DNA of 64,000 nt from Nitrospirales bacterium (GTDB taxonomy: Bacteria > Nitrospirota > Nitrospiria > Nitrospirales > UBA8639): contig JAJDVY010000017.1 of assembly GCA_022825885.1 (NCBI GenBank), positions 1 through 64,000 on the forward strand. Reading direction: 5' to 3'. The translations under genes and the position numbers were made by a program. The notes beneath the pieces are model-generated. The model was given only the letters and a program-made list of their open reading frames with translations, had not been told where the DNA came from and searched no databases. This document shows positions 16,855-25,790 of this stretch, piece by piece (position 1 is the stretch's first letter; each line of letters begins with the position of its first letter).

Positions 16855-18111
16855 ATGCCGACACCTTCAATGCATTCCAACACGATCAGGAAAGTCGTTC
16901 TGGCCTATTCCGGCGGGCTTGATACCTCGGTGATCCTGCAATGGCTCCGGACGGAATATGAGGCCGACGTCATCGCCTTTTGCGCAGACCTCGGGCAAGG
17001 CGAGGATCTCCAAGCTATCAAGAGCAAGGCCCAAGCCGTCGGGGCTGCGAACGTGTACGTGGAGGATCTACGGGAAACATTCGTCAAGGACTACGTGTTC
17101 CCCATGCTCCGGGCCAATGCCGTATACGAGGGCTGCTATTTATTGGGCACCTCCATCGCGCGGCCGCTGATCGCCCGGCGCCAGATCGAGATCGCGCAAC
17201 AGGAAAAAGCCCAGGCCGTGAGTCACGGCGCCACGGGTAAAGGAAACGACCAGGTCCGGTTCGAACTCACGTATACGGCCATTAATCCCGACATCGCCAT
17301 CATCGCGCCGTGGCGGGAATGGACGTTTGAATCCCGCGGCCAGTTGATCCGGTATGCCCGCAAACACGGGATTCCCGTCACCGCCACCAAGGCCAAACCC
17401 TACAGCATGGACCTGAACCTGTTTCACGTGAGTTACGAAGGCGGGATCCTCGAAGACCCCTGGAAAGCCCCGCCTGAATCGATCTTTCAGATGACGGTTT
17501 CCCCGGAACGCGCGCCGGACAGGTCGCGACAGATAGAAATCACATTCGAGCGCGGAGACCCGGTTGCCGTGAATGGCCGGCGCCTGTCCCCGGCCAACCT
17601 CCTCGATTTCCTCAACAGGCTCGGAGGGCAACACGGCATCGGACGGGTGGACCTGGTGGAAAACCGCTACGTGGGCATCAAGTCGCGCGGGGTCTATGAA
17701 ACGCCGGGCGGCACGATCCTGCACGCGGCGCACCGCGGCATCGAATCCCTGACCATGGACCGGGAGGTGCTTCACTTGCGCGACAGCCTGATTGCACGGT
17801 ACGCGGAACTCGTGTATTACGGCTATTGGTTCGCTCCCGAACGCGTGATGCTGCAGAAACTCATGGATGAAGCCCAACGCGGGGTGAACGGCACGGTTCG
17901 GCTCAAATTGTACAAAGGGAACTGCACGGTCACGGGCCGGCGTTCCGAATCGTCGCTGTACCGGGAAGACCTCGCGACTTTCGAACAGGACCACGGGTAT
18001 CGGCAGCAGGATGCCGAAGGGTTTATCCGGCTCAATGCCTTGCGCCTGGCGATCATCAAATCCCGGAAAACGTCGCGGGCACGGAGCACATCCCGTCGAA
18101 AGGCACCGTGA
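16855..18111 (+). CDS. argG: Argininosuccinate synthase
   Basis: 418 residues. It joins citrulline and aspartate using ATP. The N-type ATP pyrophosphatase loop [15 protein letters not shown] lies near residue 15; [18 protein letters not shown] and the citrulline-binding stretch [18 protein letters not shown] follow. A short basic tail ([17 protein letters not shown]) extends the C-terminus beyond the usual end. Its stop overlaps the argH start by four bases (GTGA), indicating translational coupling. Confidence 0.95.
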   Translation: MPTPSMHSNTIRKVVLAYSGGLDTSVILQWLRTEYEADVIAFCADLGQGEDLQAIKSKAQAVGAANVYVEDLRETFVKDYVFPMLRANAVYEGCYLLGTSIARPLIARRQIEIAQQEKAQAVSHGATGKGNDQVRFELTYTAINPDIAIIAPWREWTFESRGQLIRYARKHGIPVTATKAKPYSMDLNLFHVSYEGGILEDPWKAPPESIFQMTVSPERAPDRSRQIEITFERGDPVAVNGRRLSPANLLDFLNRLGGQHGIGRVDLVENRYVGIKSRGVYETPGGTILHAAHRGIESLTMDREVLHLRDSLIARYAELVYYGYWFAPERVMLQKLMDEAQRGVNGTVRLKLYKGNCTVTGRRSESSLYREDLATFEQDHGYRQQDAEGFIRLNALRLAIIKSRKTSRARSTSRRKAP

Positions 18112-19607
18112 CCGAAATGAACTCCGGCAAGCCTACACCACGTCGGTCATGCCCGAAGGCCGACACACAACCGCAGAGCGTGAGTGCCAACCACCGCTCC
18201 CCGTCAAAAAAAGGAGTGCCTTCAAAAGCCTGGACCGGTCGATTGACCGAACCGACGCATGAATTGGTCGAACGGTTTACGTCCTCCCTGCCGTTTGATC
18301 GACAATTGTTCGAATACGACATCCTGGGTAGCCTGGCCCACTGCCAAGCTCTGGAAAAAGCCAAAATTCTGACGCGGGCGGAACGTCGCGCCCTGGTGCG
18401 CGGGCTTGAACGGGTTCGGGACGAGCTTCGTGAGAACCGGTTCCCGTTCGCGGATTCGGATGAGGACATTCATATGGCGGTGGAACGCCGGCTGACGGAA
18501 CTCGTGGGTCCGGTGGGCGGAAAACTCCATACCGGCCGGAGCCGGAACGATCAGGTCACGCTGGATCTCCGTCTGTACCTGCGGGACCACCTTCAAACGT
18601 TGGAATCGCGCATTCAGGATTTACAGCGGGCCTTTCTCGGGCAGGCCCGCGAACACCTCAACGTGATTATTCCCGGGTATACCCACCTTCAACGCGCCCA
18701 GCCCGTCTCGCTGGCCCATCACTTTCTGGCGTACGTGGAAATGCTGGAACGCGACAATGCGCGTGTGCGGGACACGCTGAAACGCGTCAACGTGATGCCC
18801 CTGGGTTCGGGCGCGTTGGCCGGCAACAATTATCCGATCGACCGGGCCTTCATCGCGAAGCTGCTGGAATTTCCGGCCCTGACCCGCAACAGCCTGGACG
18901 GGGTCTCGGACCGGGATTACGTCGCGGAAACGCTCGGCGTTCTGGCCATCATCATGATGCACCTGTCCCGGTTGAGCGAAGAACTTGTGTTATGGGCGTC
19001 GTCCGAATTTTCCTTTGTGGACCTTCCGGACGGATTTTGTACGGGCAGCAGCATGCTGCCACAGAAAAAGAACCCGGACGTGCCCGAACTGGTCCGCGGC
19101 AAAACCGGCCGGGTCTACGGGCATCTTCTCTCGATCATGACGACCCTCAAGGGGCTCCCCCTGAGTTATAATCGGGACTTGCAAGAAGACAAGGAACCTC
19201 TTTTTGACGCCATGGGAACTGTGCTAGAGTCTCTCGTGGTCTATGCCGAGTTGATCAGGCGGCTTCGCATTCGCCGGGACGTACTCTCGGCAGCCGCGGG
19301 ATCGGGAGTTCTCCTGGCCACCGAATTGGCCGACTATCTGGTGAACAAGGGCGTGCCCTTTCGTGAAGCCCATGGCATCGTCGGTCAATTGGTGCGATAC
19401 TGCATAGAGCGCCGGATGGAATGGCATAACCTCTCATTGGCCGATCTCAGGGCCGCGTCCCCGCGTTTTTCCAAGGACGCGTTGCGGTTCCTGACCATTG
19501 AAGGGGCCGTTGACCGGAAGGCCCAGACCGGGGGCACCTCCCGAAAGCAGGTGACCCGCCAAATGAACGCATGGGAAGCGCGTCTGGCCAAGAAATTGAA
19601 AACCTAG
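18108..19607 (+). CDS. argH: Argininosuccinate lyase
   Basis: 499 residues against the usual 455-470; the first 40 or so residues are basic and poorly conserved in appearance. It splits argininosuccinate to arginine and fumarate. [39 protein letters not shown] and the fumarase/aspartase signature [15 protein letters not shown] are present. The GTG at 18108 overlaps the argG stop; an ATG three codons later is an alternative, and a start near the conserved core cannot be excluded. It ends three bases before the ATG of a small lipoprotein gene. Confidence 0.94.
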   Translation: MTEMNSGKPTPRRSCPKADTQPQSVSANHRSPSKKGVPSKAWTGRLTEPTHELVERFTSSLPFDRQLFEYDILGSLAHCQALEKAKILTRAERRALVRGLERVRDELRENRFPFADSDEDIHMAVERRLTELVGPVGGKLHTGRSRNDQVTLDLRLYLRDHLQTLESRIQDLQRAFLGQAREHLNVIIPGYTHLQRAQPVSLAHHFLAYVEMLERDNARVRDTLKRVNVMPLGSGALAGNNYPIDRAFIAKLLEFPALTRNSLDGVSDRDYVAETLGVLAIIMMHLSRLSEELVLWASSEFSFVDLPDGFCTGSSMLPQKKNPDVPELVRGKTGRVYGHLLSIMTTLKGLPLSYNRDLQEDKEPLFDAMGTVLESLVVYAELIRRLRIRRDVLSAAAGSGVLLATELADYLVNKGVPFREAHGIVGQLVRYCIERRMEWHNLSLADLRAASPRFSKDALRFLTIEGAVDRKAQTGGTSRKQVTRQMNAWEARLAKKLKT

Positions 19608-19609
19608 GC

Positions 19610-19933
19610 ATGTTGCACGATTCCCGACACCCGGCTCTTCCACGGACCTTTGTTATGGCACTGCTGTTTTCATTCGTAGCGGGCTGCGGAGTGGCCGGTT
19701 CGCCCATCGCACCGGAAGACATCGGGATCGAAGCCAAGATCCGGGCCCAACGACAAGCCGAAGAACAAACTTCGCCGCCGGAGGAACCGTGTAGGGAAGG
19801 ACCGGAGCCCGCCCTGCCCGCCCTGCCTGTCCTGCCTGTCCTGAGCGGAGCCGAAGGAAGCGGAGTCGAAGGAAGCGAAGCGAATGGGTGTCCGCCCTGG
19901 CTGCCCCCGCTTCAACCCGTGGGGACCCAATAA
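19610..19933 (+). CDS. Small LptM/YifL-like lipoprotein with repeat-derived tail
   Basis: About 107 residues from the ATG at 19610, two bases after the argH stop; an inner ATG at 19655 starts directly at the signal peptide (MALLFSFVAGCG). The lipobox is followed by GCGVAGSPIAPE, the GCGxxGxPxxP pattern of LptM-type lipoproteins, which in Enterobacteria help LptD assembly and lie next to lysine genes. Function here is inferred from this pattern and place. The last third (residues after EPALPALPVLPVL) is the translation of a dispersed repeat, so the original gene probably ended earlier. Confidence 0.6.
   Translation: MLHDSRHPALPRTFVMALLFSFVAGCGVAGSPIAPEDIGIEAKIRAQRQAEEQTSPPEEPCREGPEPALPALPVLPVLSGAEGSGVEGSEANGCPPWLPPLQPVGTQ
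19838..19889. repeat. Dispersed repeat, family D, inside the lipoprotein gene
   Basis: CCTGAGCGGAGCCGAAGG, AGCGGAGTCGAAGG and AGCGAAGCGAATGGG follow one another, three related GAGCGRAGYCGAA units. Single units occur at 24060-24115 and in altered form at 35160-35230. Confidence 0.6.
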
Positions 19934-20011
19934 CCGGCCTTGAGCGAAGCTACGTGATTCGGATAAGTTGCGCTAACCATTAACCCCGACGATACCAAGG
20001 GAGATTGTTGC

Positions 20012-21883
20012 ATGGACGCCAACGCAGCACGCGAGAAAACCCGGACGTTACTTCTTCTCGATCCCTACCCCAGGAACAATCCGTATCGCATGACCGCGAG
20101 CGAGCGCCGCTCCATCTGGTTTCCCAAACTCAGCTTGCCGGTGATTGCCGCGTACACGCCGCCCGATTGGGACGTGCAACTCGTGGACGAGGCGGTCCAG
20201 GAGATCGACTTCGAGCAACCCTGCGACCTGGTGGGTATCTCCGTGATGACCTGCTATGCCCCGCGGGCCTACGAACTCGCCACGGAATTTCGGAAACGCG
20301 GCAAAACCGTGGTGCTCGGCGGCGTCCACCCCACCTATTGTCCCGAGGAAGCCCTGCAATATTGCGACACCATTGTGTGCGGGGAAGCCGAAGACCTGTG
20401 GCCGCAAGCCATCGCGGACTTCGAGGCCGGGCGCATGAAACGTATCTACCGGATGGAGCAATTTCCCGCGCTGGACAACTACCGTGCCCCGAGGATCCAG
20501 CTCCTCAGCCCGGATTCCTACATGACGCGGCATTGTACGTTTACGACGCGCGGCTGCCATTTCGATTGCGAGTTTTGCAGCGTGTCGCCCTTCAACGGGA
20601 AAACAACCAGGCGGCGGCCGGTGCCGGAAGTCATCGAAGAAATCAGGAACGTCAAGGAATGGATACGGGCCGAATTGGTCGAACGCATGGCAACGGGAAC
20701 GTTGCGGGAAGCGATGACCATCGCCGCAAAAGTCTGGGTAGGCCTCGAAGAAGGATCGATCGTGGCCTTCGTGGACGACCTGCACAACAGTCACCGTGCG
20801 TATTGCCGGGAGTTATGGCAGGCCATGAAATCTCTGAACATCAAGTGGGGGTGCCAATCCACCCTGTTTTTGGGAGACGATCCGGAGATGGTCAAGCTGG
20901 CGGCGGACAGCGGCTGCATCTCGGTGTTCGTGGGCATGGAATCGATCTCAGATAATTCCCTGGCCGAAACCAACAAGGGCTTCAACCAGGTCAGAAAATT
21001 CGAAGACCAGATCAAGATGTTTCACGACCACGGGATCATGGTGAACCCGGGCATGGTCTTCGGGTTCGACAACGACGATGAATCCGTGTTCGAATCCACG
21101 CTGAATTTTCTCATCCGCAATCGCGTGGAGCTGGCGTATTTCAACGTCCTGACGCCCCTGCCCGGAACCGCCCTGTATGAACGGTATACCCGCGAAGGCC
21201 GGATCTTCGACCGGGACTGGGCGAAGTACGACGGCAAGCACGTGGTATTCCGCCCCAAACGGATGACGCCGGAACAACTGCAGGAAGGCTTCTTCTGGGT
21301 CAACCATGAGTTCTATTCGTTGCGCTCCATTTGGCATCGACTCCGGCATACCAGCCAGCGCCTGATCCCCCGCATCGAAATGAATTACGAATTTCGCAAG
21401 CTGGTCAAGCGCTCCTGTCCCCAGGGGACGCTCTCTCCCATTGCGGCCGTGCTTAAAAATCTCCAGGCGAAGCTGCCCTCGATGGATACCGGTTCGCTCA
21501 TTCCCAATGCCCTGCACAAGATCAAGGTCCCCGCGAAGCCGCACGAGTTGTTCCTGAACATCAAGGGCCGGCGTCACGATGCGCCCGTGGCGCTATTTAT
21601 CGACCTGGAAGGCACGCTGGATCACTTGAACGCCCGTGAACTCCTGAACCGCATCAAGGACGCCGCGCAAAAGGCCAGGATGGACATCGTCGTTAACTTC
21701 GAGCATCTCCGGCAGGCCACCCCCGGGGCAATTCAGATGCTCCTGGATCAGGACGTGCTCAAGGCGGTGACCCCCTATGCAAAGCTGCGTTACCGGAAAT
21801 TGAAAGACGCGTTTGACTCGGCCCTGGAAGGGTTGACGCTGTTCGACCCCGAACTGTTCGACGAGTTGCCGCAAGATGCATGA
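20012..21883 (+). CDS. B12-binding-type radical SAM protein with C-terminal STAS-like extension
   Basis: 623 residues; GGGAG lies upstream of the ATG. Residues about 10-140 form a cobalamin-binding-type Rossmann domain (LVGISVMTCYAPRAYEL, VLGGVHPTYCPEEAL, TIVCGEAEDLWP) without the His of DxHxxG. The radical SAM cluster motif is CHFDCEFC near residue 185. Between VPEVIEEIRNV and FVDDLHNSHRAYCREL lies an extra stretch of roughly 35 residues (KEWIRAELVERMATGTLRE...). The radical SAM part ends with LTPLPGTALYERY. The last 100 residues (VALFIDLEGTLDHLNAREL...DIVVNFEHLRQATPGAIQML) read like a STAS domain. Substrate unknown. It sits between the arg genes and lysA and overlaps lysA by eight bases. 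Confidence 0.82.
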   Translation: MDANAAREKTRTLLLLDPYPRNNPYRMTASERRSIWFPKLSLPVIAAYTPPDWDVQLVDEAVQEIDFEQPCDLVGISVMTCYAPRAYELATEFRKRGKTVVLGGVHPTYCPEEALQYCDTIVCGEAEDLWPQAIADFEAGRMKRIYRMEQFPALDNYRAPRIQLLSPDSYMTRHCTFTTRGCHFDCEFCSVSPFNGKTTRRRPVPEVIEEIRNVKEWIRAELVERMATGTLREAMTIAAKVWVGLEEGSIVAFVDDLHNSHRAYCRELWQAMKSLNIKWGCQSTLFLGDDPEMVKLAADSGCISVFVGMESISDNSLAETNKGFNQVRKFEDQIKMFHDHGIMVNPGMVFGFDNDDESVFESTLNFLIRNRVELAYFNVLTPLPGTALYERYTREGRIFDRDWAKYDGKHVVFRPKRMTPEQLQEGFFWVNHEFYSLRSIWHRLRHTSQRLIPRIEMNYEFRKLVKRSCPQGTLSPIAAVLKNLQAKLPSMDTGSLIPNALHKIKVPAKPHELFLNIKGRRHDAPVALFIDLEGTLDHLNARELLNRIKDAAQKARMDIVVNFEHLRQATPGAIQMLLDQDVLKAVTPYAKLRYRKLKDAFDSALEGLTLFDPELFDELPQDA

Positions 21884-23144
21884 TTTTCACTATCACGATG
21901 ATGGGCTCTTCTGTGAAGACGTCCCGCTCGAACGGCTGGCGAAGGAACAAGGCACGCCCTGCTACATCTACAGTCACGCGACGCTGACCCGCCATTTCCA
22001 GGCCTTCGACCAGGCCTTTGCGGCGGTTCCCCATCTCATCGCGTTTGCCATGAAGGCCAATTCGAACCTGGCCATTCTCCGGCTCATGGCGGCGCTCGGC
22101 AGCGGGGCCGACATCGTGTCGGGCGGCGAATTGTTTCGCGCGTTGCAAGCCGGCATCCCCTCAAACAAGATCGTGTTCGCCGGAGTCGGCAAGGATCCCG
22201 ACGAAATCGCGTATGCCCTGGACTCAGACATCCTGTTGTTCAACGTGGAATCGCCCGCGGAACTCCAGGCCATCAATGACGTGGCGAGAGGAAAAGGCCT
22301 GCGCGCGCGCGTGGCGCTCCGGGTCAACCCGGACATCGACCCCATGACCCATCCCTACATCACGACGGGGTTGAAAAAGAGTAAATTCGGTATCGGCGCG
22401 GACCGGGCCCTGGAAGAATTCACGACTGCGGCGTCGCTCCCCAACGTCGAGGTTATCGGGGTGCACGCGCACATCGGTTCTCAACTGACGCAGGTCAGTC
22501 CCTTTGTCGATTCCCTGAAAAGAGTGGTGGGGCTGATCGAGACCCTGAAAAGCCGCGGCATTCCAATCCGGTATCTCAACATCGGGGGAGGACTTGGCAT
22601 TACGTATTCTGACGAAACGCCGCCGCATCCCACGGAGTACGCCGAAGCGATCATGCCGCTCCTGCAAGCATCGCAGTGTGAAATCATCATGGAACCCGGC
22701 CGCGTAATTACGGGGAACGCCGGCGTCATGTTGACGCGCGTGCTCTACATCAAGGAGACCGGCGCAAAAAACTTCGCCATCGTGGACGCAGCCATGAACG
22801 ATCTGCTGCGGCCCAGCCTGTACCAGGCCCATCACGATATCCTGCCGGTTCGTCAGGTCCCGAATATCTCGACAGCGGTGTTCGACGTGGTGGGGCCCGT
22901 TTGCGAATCCGGAGATTTTCTTGCGCAAGGCCGGACCCTGCCCGTGGTGCAAGCCGGTGATCTCCTGGCGGTGATGTCCGCAGGGGCCTATGGGTTCACC
23001 ATGGCTTCCAATTACAATTCGAGGCCCCGGGCTCCGGAGATCCTGGTGAAGGGTGGGGAAAGTTTCGTGATCCGGGACCGCGAAACGTTCGACGATCTCG
23101 TGCGCGGGGAACGTATTCCGGCGTTTCTTGAGGCAAAAGCGTAA
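21876..23144 (+). CDS. lysA: Diaminopimelate decarboxylase
   Basis: 422 residues; fold type III PLP enzyme making lysine from meso-diaminopimelate. The PLP lysine is in AFAMKANSNLAIL, the glycine-rich HAHIGSQL and LNIGGGLGI segments bind phosphate, MEPGRVITGNAG and PVCESGDFLA complete the active site (the Cys comes from the other subunit), and the C-terminal AGAYGFTMASNYNSRPRAPE is canonical. It overlaps the radical SAM gene by eight bases and is followed by dapA after nine. Confidence 0.95.
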   Translation: MHDFHYHDDGLFCEDVPLERLAKEQGTPCYIYSHATLTRHFQAFDQAFAAVPHLIAFAMKANSNLAILRLMAALGSGADIVSGGELFRALQAGIPSNKIVFAGVGKDPDEIAYALDSDILLFNVESPAELQAINDVARGKGLRARVALRVNPDIDPMTHPYITTGLKKSKFGIGADRALEEFTTAASLPNVEVIGVHAHIGSQLTQVSPFVDSLKRVVGLIETLKSRGIPIRYLNIGGGLGITYSDETPPHPTEYAEAIMPLLQASQCEIIMEPGRVITGNAGVMLTRVLYIKETGAKNFAIVDAAMNDLLRPSLYQAHHDILPVRQVPNISTAVFDVVGPVCESGDFLAQGRTLPVVQAGDLLAVMSAGAYGFTMASNYNSRPRAPEILVKGGESFVIRDRETFDDLVRGERIPAFLEAKA

Positions 23145-23153
23145 GGACGCACG

Positions 23154-24026
23154 ATGTTTTCAGGATCCCTAGTCGCCATCGTCACTCCGCTGAAGAACGG
23201 CGCATTCGACGAAACCGCGTATCGCGAGTTGATTGAGTTTCAAATCGCCAACGGCACGCACGGCATCGTTCCCTGCGGGACCACGGGGGAATCCGCCACG
23301 CTCTCACACGAAGAACACGAGCACGTCGTGGCGTTTACCGTGGAGGTCGTGAACCGGCGGGTCCCGGTGATTGCCGGCACCGGCTCGAATGCCACGGACG
23401 AGGCGATTGCCTTCACCGCCCACGCCAAACGGGCCGGTGCGGACGGCGCGCTCCTCATCACGCCCTATTACAACAAGCCCACACAGGAAGGCCTGTATCA
23501 ACACTATGCGGCCGTGGCCCAAGCCGTGGATCTGCCCTTGATCCTCTACAACATTCCGGGCCGCACCAGCGTGAACATGACCCCGGCCACCATCGCCCGG
23601 ATCGCCAAACTCGACAACGTAGTGGGGATCAAGGAAGGCAGCGGGTCGTTGGGGCAGGTCTCCGAGGTCATTCACCTATGCGGCGACGATTTGACCGTGC
23701 TCTCCGGGGATGATTCGTTGACCCTGCCGATGATGGCGCTGGGGGCCAAGGGCGTGATTACGGTCACCGCCAACGTGGCGCCGAAAGACATGGCTGACCT
23801 GGTGAATGCGGCCCTGGCCGGGAACGTTGCCGACGCACGCGCCTCTCATTTCAAACTCGCGTCGCTGTTCAATGCCCTGTTCTATGAGACCAACCCCATC
23901 CCGGTCAAAGAAGCCCTGGCCATGATGAACAAAATCGAACCGGAACTCCGGCTCCCGCTCACGCCGATGTCGCCGGACAACCGTGAACAACTGCGGCAGG
24001 TCATGAAAGAGACCGGGTTGCTCTGA
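23154..24026 (+). CDS. dapA: 4-hydroxy-tetrahydrodipicolinate synthase
   Basis: 290 residues, normal length. It condenses pyruvate with aspartate semialdehyde, the first committed step to diaminopimelate. PCGTTGESATLSHEEH, the catalytic tyrosine in LILYNIPGRTSVNMTP and the Schiff-base lysine in VGIKEGSGSL are present. It lies directly after lysA on the same strand; a dispersed repeat separates it from dapB. Confidence 0.96.
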   Translation: MFSGSLVAIVTPLKNGAFDETAYRELIEFQIANGTHGIVPCGTTGESATLSHEEHEHVVAFTVEVVNRRVPVIAGTGSNATDEAIAFTAHAKRAGADGALLITPYYNKPTQEGLYQHYAAVAQAVDLPLILYNIPGRTSVNMTPATIARIAKLDNVVGIKEGSGSLGQVSEVIHLCGDDLTVLSGDDSLTLPMMALGAKGVITVTANVAPKDMADLVNAALAGNVADARASHFKLASLFNALFYETNPIPVKEALAMMNKIEPELRLPLTPMSPDNREQLRQVMKETGLL

Positions 24027-24059
24027 CACCATGACGGCATTCCGGTGTCCCGAGAGTTG

Positions 24060-24115
24060 TCATCCTGAGCTTGCCCTGAGCGAAGCGAATGGGCCTTGCG
24101 AAGGATCTCGTAGTT
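24060..24115. repeat. Dispersed repeat, family D, between dapA and dapB
   Basis: TCATCCTGAGCTTGCCCTG then AGCGAAGCGAATGGGCCTTG and CGAAGGATCTCGTAG. It combines the CCTGAGCTTG and GAGCGAAGCGAATGG units and occupies most of the 144-base gap. Confidence 0.65.
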
Positions 24116-24170
24116 TCCTAGGCGCCACCGAAGCGATCAGACTTCCTGGCCCCCATTACTCGATTGCGTT

Positions 24171-24986
24171 ATGAGTTCCCCGATCAACGTCACGGTTACC
24201 GGCGCCGCCGGACGAATGGGTAAACGCCTGGTTGCCTTGGTCAACGAATCCTCCAGTTTGCGACTGGCCGGCGCCACGGAAGCAAAAGGGCACCCGGCCC
24301 TCGGCAAAGACGCCGGGGAGGTGGCCGGCTGCGGACCCCTGGGTGTCGCGTTAACCGACGACCCGGCGCAGACCCTGGCCGTGAGCGACGTGGTCATCGA
24401 TTTCACCGTACCGGCCGCCACGCTGCACCATCTTTCACAAGCCGTCCAACTCAAACGCGCCGTGGTCATCGGCACCACGGGGTTGTCTCCCGATGAAATG
24501 GACCGGCTTCGCCAACATGCGGAGTCGATTCCCTGTGTTCAGGCTCCCAACATGAGCGTAGGGATCACGGTCCTGCTCCAGATTATCGGAAACGTGGCCC
24601 AAGCGCTCGGCGACAACTATGACCTGGAAATCATCGACGCGCACCATAACAAGAAGAAGGACGCGCCGAGCGGCACCGCGCTGAAACTCGCCGAAGTCCT
24701 GGCTGCGGCCAAAAATTGGGACCTGCAGGACGCCGGGGTCTACGCGCGTCACGGCCTCATCGGGGAACGGGCGAACAACGAAATCGGCATCCAGACCGTG
24801 CGAGCCGGGGACATCGTAGGCGATCATACCGTGCTCTATGCCGGTCCCGGCGAACGCATCGAGATCACGCACCGCGCCCACAATCGCGACCCGTTTGCGC
24901 ACGGAGCCCTGCGCGCCGCAGAATGGGTCGTGAATCAGCCCCCGGGCCTGTACGGCATGGCCGACGTGCTCGGATTATCCCGGTAA
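24171..24986 (+). CDS. dapB: 4-hydroxy-tetrahydrodipicolinate reductase
   Basis: 271 residues. NAD(P)H-dependent reduction in the diaminopimelate pathway. The dinucleotide loop VTGAAGRMGKRL is at the N-terminus, VIGTTGLSPDEM and APNMSVGITVL follow, and the active-site motif EIIDAHHNKKKDAPSGTAL is intact. It is the last biosynthetic gene of the lys-dap run; a small acidic protein gene follows 42 bases downstream. Confidence 0.96.
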   Translation: MSSPINVTVTGAAGRMGKRLVALVNESSSLRLAGATEAKGHPALGKDAGEVAGCGPLGVALTDDPAQTLAVSDVVIDFTVPAATLHHLSQAVQLKRAVVIGTTGLSPDEMDRLRQHAESIPCVQAPNMSVGITVLLQIIGNVAQALGDNYDLEIIDAHHNKKKDAPSGTALKLAEVLAAAKNWDLQDAGVYARHGLIGERANNEIGIQTVRAGDIVGDHTVLYAGPGERIEITHRAHNRDPFAHGALRAAEWVVNQPPGLYGMADVLGLSR

Positions 24987-25028
24987 CGCATTCATCTTTG
25001 TTTGTTCTTGAATAAGGAGGGTTGTGTC

Positions 25029-25271
25029 ATGGATATGTTTGGAAAGATTCCGCTCATTGAAATTCCGCTCCACGTAACACCCGACCAAAAAAAGTGGTTG
25101 GACAAGATGGTCGAAGAAGGCCGGATCGCGGTCCCGCCCGGCGGGACGCTGGAAAAAGGCTCCGTGATTTCGATGTTCATCCGGATGCTGATCCACAACG
25201 CCATGGAAGAACAAATGCGCCAAGCCGCACTCGAAGCCGAGGATGAGGACGATGATGATGACGATGAATAA
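25029..25271 (+). CDS. Small hypothetical protein with poly-acidic tail
   Basis: 80 residues from the ATG at 25029, which has a strong AAGGAGG eight bases upstream; an earlier in-frame start at 25002 lacks one. The body (KIPLIEIPLHVTPDQKKWLDKMVEEG) is amphipathic and the last ten residues are almost all Asp/Glu. No motif or membrane segment is visible and I do not recognise the family. It follows dapB on the same strand. Confidence 0.65.
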   Translation: MDMFGKIPLIEIPLHVTPDQKKWLDKMVEEGRIAVPPGGTLEKGSVISMFIRMLIHNAMEEQMRQAALEAEDEDDDDDDE

Positions 25272-25304
25272 ACAAGGCGGGAGTGGTTTCCACCCGTAAG
25301 TGAG

Positions 25305-25790
25305 GTGAAATGCCTCCGCAAAGATACCACACAAGAAAACCCTCTCCCTCTGGGAGAGGGTGGCCGAAGGCCGGGTGAGGGGAAAAAGTCCATCGACCCC
25401 CATCTTCTCACTCTTGCACGCCACCTCCGCAAAGAACAGACCGACGCCGAAGAACTCCTCTGGCTATTGCTGCGCAACAGGCAATTCTGCGGACTGAAAT
25501 TCAGACGCCAGCATCCGATGGCTCCATATGTATTGGACTTCTATTGCCGGGAAGAACGGTTGGGCATAGAATTGGACGGCGGACAACACAACGAACCTGA
25601 CAAAAAACAAACTGACAAAAAGCGGACGGCATTTCTCAAAGGAAAAGGTATAAAGATCATCCGTTTTTGGAACAACGAAGTTCTACAGGAAACCGAAGTT
25701 GTGCTGGAGCACTTGTATAATTCTATCCATTCTCTCAGCCCGTCTTCCCTCACCCCAACCCTCTCCCAGAGGGAGAGGGAATTAGGTTAA
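25305..25790 (+). CDS. DUF559-family (Vsr-like) endonuclease-fold protein
   Basis: 161 residues from a GTG. The core matches DUF559 proteins, which share the fold of very short patch repair endonucleases: LARHLRKEQTDAEELLWLLLR, GLKFRRQHPMAPYVLDFYC, LGIELDGGQH and IIRFWNNEVL. These include the D/E...E and RFW signatures of the family. Both ends are translations of dispersed repeats: NPLPLGEGGRRPGEG near the N-terminus and SLTPTLSQRERELG at the C-terminus. The gene is thus wrapped by two inverted family B repeats and its stop overlaps hemL's stop region by four bases. Confidence 0.75.
   Translation: MKCLRKDTTQENPLPLGEGGRRPGEGKKSIDPHLLTLARHLRKEQTDAEELLWLLLRNRQFCGLKFRRQHPMAPYVLDFYCREERLGIELDGGQHNEPDKKQTDKKRTAFLKGKGIKIIRFWNNEVLQETEVVLEHLYNSIHSLSPSSLTPTLSQRERELG
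25339..25383. repeat. Dispersed repeat, family B, left of the DUF559 core
   Basis: CCCTCTCCCTCTGGGAGAGG then GTGGCCGAAGGCCGGGTGAGG. CCTCTCCC/GGGAGAGG and GGCC..GGCC fold into hairpins. It lies in reverse orientation to the copy at 25747-25788. Confidence 0.75.
25747..25788. repeat. Dispersed repeat, family B, right of the DUF559 core
   Basis: TCCCTCACCCCAACCCTCTC then CCAGAGGGAGAGGGA. It forms the 3' end of the DUF559 frame and reaches the hemL stop codon. Confidence 0.75.

Noticed and set aside
20005-20955. 316-codon frame overlapping the radical SAM gene
   Set aside because: It is a +1 shadow of the gene at 20012-21883, with Arg/Gly-rich composition typical of a GC-rich off-frame reading.
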